Part shown: positions 55,512-64,000 of the stretch, piece by piece
Layout of the letters: each line of letters begins with the position of its first letter
How positions within the stretch are numbered: the first letter of the stretch is position 1
Origin: Orbilia blumenaviensis
Taxonomy: Eukaryota > Ascomycota > Orbiliomycetes > Orbiliales > Orbiliaceae
Reading direction: 5' to 3'
Assembly: GCA_036872755.1 (NCBI GenBank)
Contig: JAVHNS010000004.1
Span: forward strand, 930,001-994,000
DNA length: 64,000 nt
Position numbers and translations under genes: made by a program
The notes under the pieces: generated by a model
Told to the model about the DNA's origin: nothing
What the model saw: only the letters and a program-made list of their open reading frames with translations
Database searches by the model: none

Positions 55512-56933
55512 ATGGTGGCCCCATCTTCCTTGCAGCAGTTTATCGATAGTGCCGAATTACCTACCTTGGTTCTTGACTTCCGGATACTACAATCCCTCGA
55601 TGACTCAACAGCAACGATTTCTGACGTAACAGTATCACGAAATGCTACTTGTAAGCTTGAGAAATTCAAGGATTCGGTGGAATCGTTGTTAGCGCGGAAG
55701 TTTTGGGATGTAATGTTGAATCCTGGACTTCAGATCCGCGGTCCTATCATTGGCGCGCATACGCAGCGGTATGTGAATGGACAGGATATATGGACTTCCT
55801 CTCGTGTCGGGCCATATCGGGTATGGACTCTCCAGCTGGACTCAGAGAATAGTATAGCTCTAAAGAACCATGACACATCTGTAACGGAACAAGATGGTGT
55901 TTCGGGGGATGTCGAACCGATTGACGAAGCATCACGGGAACAGCAACTGTTCAACAAATTGGATCATGTAAGATTTTCCATCAATTCAATCAAAAATTCA
56001 GATAAATATTGCAATGAGCTCGTAAAAGTAAATACTCACAGCGGATATAGATCCACGGTCCCTTAAAGGCCTTCTGTCACCTTGCCGACCAAGCACTTTC
56101 GGACATTCAAAAGTCCATAAAAGATCTCACCAGTACCTCGTCATCTAGGGACGTATACTCAGAACTCCACCCAGTAGAGCTAAACCTAAGAACTCTTTCT
56201 TCGGGCCTCTCCCTCCTCAAAGACCTCTCTGATATTTCATCGTTTACTCCGGAGCAGCCGCAAGCCACCACCCCCAAAGAAGCACCATCAGACCAGGCCC
56301 TCCTGTCCAAGATTCTTTCTCGTGTTCACCTAGCCTCCTCTAACAGTTCTACTCCTTATAAACCATCTCAGACACCCTACGTCCCCCCTGACTTAATAGC
56401 CGCACATCTCCCCACCCTCAGAGCTCTAATAATCGAAGACAACAAGATAAATTCTAAGATTGCCACAAGATTTTGCCAAAAAATGGGTGTTCTACCAGAA
56501 TATATCACACCAGCATTCGACGGTGCTGAAGCGTTGGAAATTCTTGAAGGGATGGAAAGACGTGGATGTTTCCCAGATATCATTTTCGTAGATACTGTAA
56601 TGCCTGTAATGGCCGGGATGGAGTTTTTAGAGGAGTATAATAGACGATGGCCGGGGAGAAGGACCAGGATTATAGGGATGACGGCTCATATTTTTCTTGG
56701 TGATGTATGTCCCTTTCATTCTTTAATGCGTAAACCTTTTTCTTTGCGTGTACGTTTTCGTGAGATATAAAATGGTATGACTAATCGATAGTAACTCTTA
56801 GACTCGTATGGAAAGGCTGGGTGCTAATTTAGTGCTGCAAAAGCCCCTAAGACCGAATATATTCAAAAGGGAGATGGAGAAGGCTGCTACTCTAAAAATG
56901 ACGAGGGAGATTGAATTTCGGGGAAAACTGTGA
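55512..56933 (+). CDS. response-regulator receiver-domain protein
   Basis: Exons 55512-55967, 56051-56704 and 56802-56933; both introns (83 and 97 nt) are phase 0 with GTAAGA and GTATGT donors; 413 residues. The C-terminal ~140 residues are a receiver domain. The acidic pair lies in LRALIIEDNKINSK near residue 275, the phospho-acceptor is Asp333 in IIFVDTVMP, the Thr of GMTAH is at the usual position, and the conserved Lys is at ~384 in LVLQKPL. The 51-residue gap between Asp and Lys is normal for CheY-like folds. No histidine-kinase or HATPase motifs are seen. The N-terminal half is not recognised and includes a helical stretch (HIHGPLKAFCHLADQALSDI). The protein may take phosphate from a histidine phosphotransfer protein. 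It differs from the textbook fungal regulators in architecture. Confidence 0.85.
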
Positions 56934-57379
56934 TATTGTATCTTATGTACACCAATCCGAGTCATCTAAATCAGAAGCTAAAAATTCTGATTTTCGGAGC
57001 TTTTACATATCTAGAAAAGTGGCGGGTATTATGACAGGGCCTTGGTTCCAGAAGTCACATGTAAATTTATTGTACATTCTGGTAGCGATTTCAAAAGTAG
57101 CGGCATTGTACGACGAAAATAGAAACGTTACGCCATATGAATATTAATGGTTGACACAAAGCAATTTAGGTAAAGTATATATAAAATTCGCTCATTATCA
57201 TTACAAAAAGGAAAAGAGACATACACTAGCTACCAGCGAATAAAAATACTCTCGCAACTGAATGATGCTATAGTCCAGGTATTTAAAAAAATAGAGAGAT
57301 TCTTTCCGCAACAGAAACGGTTCTAGATTTTAGGCATCCTCCAACAGAGAAAGACGACAAGACACAAGAGAGAGGAACT
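56934..57379. other. convergent 3' spacer
   Basis: 445 bases between the convergent receiver and MFS genes; AT-rich 3' flanks with no gene. Confidence 0.6.
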
Positions 57380-59082
57380 CTACAAATGCAATGGACCACC
57401 CCAGACTCTCATCCTCTTACCGAAGACGTGGAGGGCTACGAGAACGCCCAAAGCTGCACCGACGATGGCGGCTTGGACTCCAAAGCTGACATCGTAGCCG
57501 GAGGCGGCACCCCATGGCTGCTGGAAGTAACCAACAGTGAATCCACCGAGCACTCTGGCGAAGTTCAAGAAACTGGAAACTTCACCGGAAGCAGTTGGGT
57601 ACGAGTCCAAAGCATAGGCAGTGATAGCGACGGAAGCAGTCATGACTCCGAAGACGTACATGCCCCATCCCATAACCAAGGAGACATAGTGGAGGTGCTC
57701 GGCGAGGCCGAAACCGACGATGATGAGACCAGGGATCATGAAGAAGGCAGAGATGTAGTTGGTGGTGAGACGGCATTCGGGTTCAAAAACACCGTTGTGC
57801 TTCTTAACGTATCTAGCGGCGATGAAGTCGTTGAAGAAATGGCCGAAGACTTCACCGATGGCGACAGCAACGAGAGGAGTGAAGTAAAGGTAACCGACAG
57901 ACTTAGCGCCAAAGCCGTATCCGCCAGCTTCTTGTGGAGTCTCGAAGAGGATGGAGGTAGTAATATTGATACCGACAGCCCTATACGTATGGTTAGTATT
58001 TTATGATATGCGAAAATCCGGGTAGGAATATAGTACTCACCACATGAAGGAGCACATGTAGTAAATCATGATTGGGATCATGGTTGGTCGGAAAAGAACC
58101 TTTACCAATCTAACCCAGCTGTGTGTGAAAGAAACGAGTTGAAGAGAAGTATGGTTTTGAATCTGCCAGAATCCGAGAACGCGCATGATGCGGTTACCGC
58201 GTGGGACCTTCTCTGGCGCATTGCGAACATACCAAGTCTCATCGGCGAATCCAACGATAAGGATGAGATCCAAGCAGCAAACGCCGAAAACGAGCCAGAA
58301 CACGTTTCTCCATTCGCCAGTTCCGTCAATGATGAAGTTTCCGAGGCAGGGTCCAAGGTATGGGGCAACCAAGAAAAGCGCAGCCCAGACACCAATTTTT
58401 CGAGCGTGTTCGTGGAAGAAGAACATATCCTTAATGAACGAGAGACCAATGGTTTGGCAAGCGGTCAATGTGAAGCCCATCAAAGCACGCATCGCGTAGA
58501 AAACGGTGAAGCTATCGGTTAAGCAGCATCCCAAAGTGAAGAATGCACCGGCGAGGGTGGTCCAGAAGAGAACTGGGGCTCGTCCCCACCAGTAGATGAA
58601 TGGAATCCAGAAGATACCACCGACACCCAACATGATGACGTTCAAGTTACCCGCATAGTTGACATGTGCGGGGCTCATGTTCCATTCTTCACCTTGTTTG
58701 ACGATACATGGGATACCGGCGCCGCTACCGAAGTCACCGGCGAAAGCTGATAAAGCGACAATGAACAAAATCATGTGCTTCTTGAAGTCGGACCAATTGA
58801 GCGGGTCATCTGGGTCATCGCTAGGCTGCGGTAGTAGGACAGTCTGCCGGACAGTTAGTCACGTTGTTTATGCATAAAACAACACCCTCAATCAACAATA
58901 TGCTAGATACTTACATGTCCATCTGCGGCAAGCTTGTAACCTGGATGTCCACCCTTTTCATTGTCACCTGCGACATCAATGACGACGGCGCCGAAGTGGT
59001 CTTCGGCTTCCCTGTCTGCGATGTCCTCGATCTGATTGGTTGCCGCCATGCTTGGTTTTTCGCGACTATCTGTTTCTGACAT
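57380..59082 (-). CDS. MFS drug/metabolite:H+ antiporter-type transporter (DHA1-like)
   Basis: Exons 59082-58915, 58843-58041 and 57980-57380, with introns of 71 and 60 nt (GTAAGT and GTGAGT donors; phases 0 and 2); 523 residues. The N-terminal ~75 residues are cytosolic and acidic and end in DDPLNWSDFKKH, the entry motif of fungal DHA1-type porters. About 12 hydrophobic spans follow, including GVGGIFWIPFIYWWGRAPV (motif A region) and CQTIGLSFIKDMFFFHEHARKIG (loop after span 4). The second half begins after a long loop, with SVGYLYFTPLVAVAIGEVFGHFFND. Expected location is the plasma membrane. Its substrate is unknown. It is head-to-head with the VAO-type oxidase gene, 1.86 kb apart. Minus-strand TATAAA at 59197-59202 is a likely promoter element. 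Confidence 0.9.
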
Positions 59083-60939
59083 GTCGATGCTGGGGAAGCT
59101 CTATTCCGGGAAGGCAGGATTCCAAATAGGAAAAAGTATAAGAAGAGTAGGTATTAGGAGCGAAGGGGAATAGTAGGTATTATAAATCAATCTAAGTTTA
59201 TAGGCACCTTCCTCAGATTGATTGATCCGAACCAGTTTCGCAAGATGGATGCAACCAGAAGATCTCCAGAAAGAGAGGGTTCTATCCCAGAATCCGGGGT
59301 TCGTAGACGTCCTTTATCTACTTGTGGGTTTACCGGTGGAGTGGACTTCGGGTTCACAAATGCAGTGAGCTAATGGGCCTTTCCCGCCAAGGGATGGGTA
59401 TTGCTTTTGGGATCTTTCACTCCACAGATGAATCAACCGTTCACACATCTCCACAAAGGTAAACGAGAAATCCCCACAGATCCTCCGCACTTTCTTTTTG
59501 TCTTGCAGCACGTATGTACTCCAGTCCTTGCTTTGAGGTGTGTGGGAAGAATGAAGTTTCGTGACCGAAGGCCGGGTCCATTCGGTGATTCCCATGGTAG
59601 TTCGGCTGGGGGCCCAGCGCGTCTGATTGGTTGGTATGGGGTTCACTAGAGTTCAAATGGCAGAGACATCGATGGCAGCTGGCACGCTACGTCCCTTCTC
59701 GGTTGAAATTGCAGGGCGAGAACTGGCAGAGGTACATATTTCTCTCGCTCGACCTCGACATTAAAGTTTTTCTAGCGTCAGTCCGCCAAAACGAATTGGT
59801 GCGAGCAAGCAGCAGCTTCCACGCGCCCGTTAGCGTGAAATTCGACCAGCCCGCGGATGCTCCGGGGAATGCCCACATGCGCTTGGCGTGGATATTCTCC
59901 GGGGCGCCCACACGTAACATCTACGAAAAAAAACAGCTGCAAGCACCTGGCACGGATGGTTGGTAATCGCTGAGTCGTTGCAGGACAAGAGTGATCGAGT
60001 TCCCCAGATTCTCGGATCGCTTGCAGCAAATGCTGGTCTCTAAACCCTAGTTCCAGGCCGAATGGGGCATGGTCATATGCAGGACCGGGGGACGGCCATG
60101 CCAGCGAGTGGCTGGATATGAGCTCTTCCGTTGGGTATTACCGAACCCATTTGCAATTGATAATGCTTCGGATCGAGGACTGACTCGAAAACATGCCAGA
60201 AGTTCAAAGGGTGGCCATCGAAAAGATGGTCAGCAGGGTCCTCACACAGGCGTTTTGACCTAACGACGTTAGGTTAGCAGGCCACAGCAGCCCAAACGTT
60301 TGCACTACATCAAACCGTCTTCCAATAGAATCGCATAGCAAAGCGAGAGAAGTTGCGACTTATGCGTAGTGGGCTGGAAAGAAGCTTAGATATCGATACT
60401 GAGCAAGCATCAGCTTAGGCTCGGAATATCCCCAGCTGCTCGCCCCAAGCCCACATGCAACAAACCCAACGCAAAAGTCGACTAGCCTATAGCCCCCCGG
60501 TCCTCGACTCGACCTCGACTGCAGCCGATGGCCATTGCGCGCTTCTCCACCCGACGGCGACACTAGAGCGTCCGCTATGTAGGAGCTAATGGAGTTCGGA
60601 ACGTTAACTTGCGTCGCGTACCCCGTGATTAGACTGCGGGAGTTAAAATGGAACCAAAAACTTGAACCAAAAAAACTTGAAATCCTAAAATATTCCCAAT
60701 TGTCTTCCAAACCTGTCCGCTGCGATAGTCGCGAACGTATCAATTGAGAAAAAAACCATTGAAAGTCTAGCTTGTGACCTTTAGCTTTTTTGTTTGTTAG
60801 CATCTTAAGGGCTAAATTCTAAGAGAAACTTAGTAGTATTGTCTCTTCGGGAATCACAATCGTCTACTACCCCTCACTAAGAGACAGTTGAATTTACGAT
60901 ACGGCTTCTGTCTATTCTTTTTGATATTATATCGTCACA
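59083..60939. other. 1.9-kb divergent intergenic region (MFS / oxidase)
   Basis: Shared upstream region of two divergent genes. Contains a minus-strand TATAAA at 59197-59202. Several short frames (for example 59631-59966 and 60360-60803) lack domains. No gene seen. Confidence 0.5.
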
Positions 60940-62938
60940 ATGGTTACCGCAAACTCTCCAATTCCTACTCTGCACGAAAAGCACAGCGGTACTCCAGTCC
61001 GCCTCCTACAAGACGCACAGGAGCGTAAGGCACGGCTATACTCCAACAAGACCGTCCCCCCGAGCGTTCCCCGCGTTCAGGAAGTCCCAGTCCTACCGCC
61101 AGATGTCGACAGACCGGCCTTCAACCGAGCCATTGCAGATCTAAAACGTCTTCTTGGTGACGAACATGTTGAGGTTAACGACAAGCCCCTTGTTGACGGA
61201 TGGTATATGGAACAGCCGTAAGTCGCTTACCCCGCCTCACTTTTTTTTAAAAAAGACCCCTCATTATGATATCATTTACCTTTTTCTAAAACTTATAAAC
61301 TTATAGAAACACCCATGATGCCTTCCACATCCTTGAACAAGAAGATCTTGTTAGCTGCGGTACCGTATACCCAGGCTCCACCGAAGACGTCCAAACAATC
61401 GTAAAATGGGCCAATCGTCACCTGATTCCCGTCTACCCAATCTCCATGGGTCGCAACCTCGGATACGGCGGCGCTGCACCACGCCTTCGTGGTTCTCTCA
61501 TCATCGATCTTGGAAAGCGCATGAACCGTGTTCTCAACATCGACGGCCACAATGCCAGCTGCCTTGTTGAACCCGGTGTTTCTTACTTCGCCCTCTATGA
61601 AGCCGTCCAGAAGACCGGATATCCACTTTGGATCGATACACCTGATCTTGGTGGTGGTAGTGTCATGGGTAACGCTTTGGATCGTGGTGTCGGTTACACG
61701 CCCTACGGCGACCACTTTGCCGTCCACTGCGGTTTGGAAGTCGTTCTTCCCAATGGCGAGGTCATGCGCACTGGAATGGGCTCTCTCCCTGGCGTAGACG
61801 GCAAAGACAATCCATGCTGGCAGGCTTTCCAGCACAACTACGGTCCTTCGATTGACGGGCTGTTCTCACAGAGCAACTACGGGGTTGTTACCAAGATGGG
61901 TGTATGGCTTATGCCCGCTACTGGTCACCAGTCCTTCATGTTTACCTTCCCAAGAGACGACGACTTTGAGGCTATCATTGAGGCTCTTAGGCCCTTGGCT
62001 TTGAACAAGGTTATTGGAAACGTTCCACAGATTAGGAACGTCATCCAGGAATTGGCGGTTACAGGAAAGGGAAGGGCCGAGTTTTACGACAAGAAAACAC
62101 CAATGCCCCGAGAAGTCATTAGGGAACACGCTAAGAAGATGGCCTTTGGAGATGTTTCGTGGTTCTTCTACGGAACTGTATATGGTGATGAAGAGACAAG
62201 GAATAAGTCTTTGGGACTCATCAAGGAGGCTTTTGGAAAGATTCCTGGATCTCAGTTCAAGTTGCCGGAGGATATGCCAGTTGGTCATTATCTCAGGGAC
62301 AGGGTTGATGTTTGCAGCGGAAAGCCTGTGCTCAGAGAATTGGATTGGTTGAACTGGGTGCCTAATGCGGCTCATTTGTTCTTCTCACCAGTCGTTCCAA
62401 CCAAGGGACGGGACGCGAGATTGGTGCACGAGTTGGTCACAAAGTTGCATAAGAAGTGGGGCTTTGATTCCTTCCCAACGTAAGTTTACCGCCCCAAAAA
62501 ATCCAGAAAACAAACTTTACACAAGGAGTTTTCATTACTTAATTCATGCATGCTAACGAGATATGCAGCTGGTGCGTCCTCGGCCGTGAACTCCACTACA
62601 TCGCCAACGTCGTCTACGACCGCGCAGACCCCGATGCAAAACGCCGTGCTATTGGCCTCATGCGCGAGATGATCGCACAGGCTGCAGAGGAAGGATATGG
62701 TGAATACAGAACCCATTTAATCTTCCAGGACCAGGTCGCTGCTACCTACGGATTTAATGGCCAGGCACTTAACAAGTTCGCTGAAGCCATCAAAGATGCT
62801 ATTGATCCTAACTCCATTTTGGCTCCTGGAAGGAGTGGTATTTGGGGCCACAGGTACAAGGGCAGGGGCTTTGAGATGTGGCCTGGCCAGGAGGAGAGGA
62901 AGACCCTGACTGGATTGCCAATCCAGGCGAAGTTGTAA
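60940..62938 (+). CDS. vanillyl-alcohol-oxidase-type FAD enzyme (VAO/PCMH family)
   Basis: Exons 60940-61217, 61307-62479 and 62569-62938, with introns of 89 nt each, GTAAGT donors and phase 2; 606 residues. The FAD-binding region has PVYPISMGRNLGYGGAAPR and LGGGSVMGNALDRGVGYTPYGDH, as in vanillyl-alcohol oxidase and 4-cresol dehydrogenase. The substrate-domain part has VPNAAHLFFSPV, whose His matches the covalent FAD-linking His of vanillyl-alcohol oxidase, and EYRTHLIFQDQVA, whose Tyr-Arg pair matches the phenolate-binding residues. The closing strand is DPNSILAPGRSGIW. All key positions I can recall are kept, so an active para-substituted-phenol or aryl-alcohol oxidase is likely. No signal peptide is seen, and a peroxisomal signal is not clear (the C-terminus is AKL, a PTS1-like variant). 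Confidence 0.92.
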
Positions 62939-64000
62939 TTTGGTGGCAATTAATCAGGTGTGTCATGGTGGATGCGGACTAAAAGAAAACTTTCCCTCTC
63001 TGTCGTAGCTATTTTCTTCACTTTTTCATATGTACTATTAGATTAAATGCGAGTATTGGCTCCCTTTTTTTTCACATGGAAATTAGTTGTCCTATACCTA
63101 GTAGCAGAACTTCTGCAGGTGTGACGTACATTCACGACCATACTATTTCTGATATTGCTCCGTTTGAACGGCGTATCATATTCCACCGGTTTCGGCTAAC
63201 GTATCTACCTGTACATTCAAGTTTCATTGCTTCGAAAATTTTTTGAATCTTAGGACGCTAGATCATCGGAGTATTCTTGCCACGGTATGGCCCTAGAGGC
63301 CGGCCTAACTTCGGTAGGCTCCTGGCATCTAGTCAGAGATTCTAGATTCCTAGCTGAATGATCTAGATCCCTCAGGAATTCGAGTCTCTCACAGAACCCA
63401 ACGAGCCTTCCAGCCGCCACCGTTGGTGACTGCTTGTGATCGAGACCTATTCGCGACCTTTGATAGACCCTTCAAAAAGAACCTCGATGACACCCCAGCC
63501 ACTTAGAACCACGTGGCGGCACCTTCGACAGCTGAACCGTGCCCCTTCCCTTGGCCCATAGACGCTAGTACATATCTATATTCCTTACCGTGTCTATGCC
63601 TATTGCGAACCCCTCCTCATCGCCGTCACACGGAAAATCTCCAAGTCGTGGTCCATTCCGGCAAAATCCCGAAGGGGGGAAAAAAGAAAGGAATGAGGAA
63701 CCCACATGATAATTCTCCACAAATTACACCAGTACCATATGATGCACAGTACCAGAAGAAAAGAAGGGTATACAGAATGGCCACTGCGTAGATCAGGTCC
63801 CATCCCCGCCCCCCGAACCCACCTACTCCATGGGCAAAAAAGATACTCCATTCCCCGCAATATGCATACCCTTTCTCCGTACATACATAGACGAGTCCGA
63901 AGTGGATATACCCCGTCACACACACACGTTCATTGTACCGAACTTTTTCCAACAAACCACCTGCAGCCAATTGATAAGATTCCGATAAATGGGAAATATT
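62939..64000. other. gene-free right end
   Basis: 3' flank of the oxidase gene and sequence to the window edge. Short frames on both strands (63513-63791 plus, 63600-63970 minus) overlap each other and have no domain. A dinucleotide-like CA run lies near 63916-63930. Confidence 0.5.

Noticed and set aside
57386..58006. 206-codon plus-strand frame
   Set aside because: Antisense to the MFS transporter's last exon; acidic low-complexity translation caused by the reverse reading.
1..64000. tRNA, rRNA, CRISPR and intact transposons
   Set aside because: By eye I found no cloverleaf with A and B boxes, no rRNA-like core, no regular repeat-spacer array, and no transposase or reverse-transcriptase frame. 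A tRNA scan would settle the first point.

Overview
The window is nuclear DNA of a filamentous ascomycete (Pezizomycotina). The evidence is short spliceosomal introns (about 50-110 nt) with GTAAGT/GTATGT-type donors and CTAAC/CTGAC branch sites, monocistronic genes on both strands, long AT-rich gene-poor spacers, and fungal families such as Clr5-ankyrin, secreted Kex2-processed cysteine-rich protein, GH16 glucanase, vanillyl-alcohol-oxidase-type flavoprotein, HXT-type sugar porter and HNH_2 protein. I cannot place it to genus. I rebuilt exon models by hand from frame continuity, splice sites and branch sites. No searches were possible.

Layout. 1-3415 (-): Clr5-like/ankyrin gene cut by the left edge. 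5682-8433 (+): sugar transporter in 14 exons with a 10-nt microexon and one unresolved junction. 11929-12261 (+): small secreted cysteine-rich protein. 14267-14911 (+): orphan. 15423-16295 (+): mitochondrial carrier, convergent with an HAD phosphatase at 16636-17527 (-). 20188-22107 (-): HSL-type esterase. 24834-26873 (-): HNH-domain protein with a possibly changed active site. 28278-32260 (-): a two-exon gene that joins a stonustoxin-like N-terminal region to a cysteine cluster and a P-loop GTPase; this is the most unusual gene here. 33450-34522 (+): secreted GH16 glucanase. 35577-36833 (+): single-pass membrane protein whose coding sequence holds a perfect 16-bp inverted repeat. 38457-42159 (+): 1151-residue orphan preceded by five degenerate 98-124 bp tandem repeats. 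44588-47314 (+): multi-span membrane protein. 48166-49279 (+): divergent SDR. 49740-50837 (-): Thr-rich surface-type protein. 52438-53472 (-): extended SDR. 55512-56933 (+): receiver-domain protein. 57380-59082 (-) and 60940-62938 (+): a divergent MFS porter/VAO-type oxidase pair.

Functional reading. Genes are transcribed singly and no operon-like unit or clear biosynthetic cluster is present. The set leans to environmental interaction: uptake (sugar porter, MFS), wall or polysaccharide work (GH16), aromatic or alcohol oxidation (VAO-type enzyme, SDRs, esterase), secretion (cysteine-rich peptide, Thr-rich proteins), signalling (receiver protein) and a self-recognition/defence-like component (Clr5-ankyrin, stonustoxin-like GTPase). 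I saw no convincing tRNA, rRNA, CRISPR array or intact transposon.
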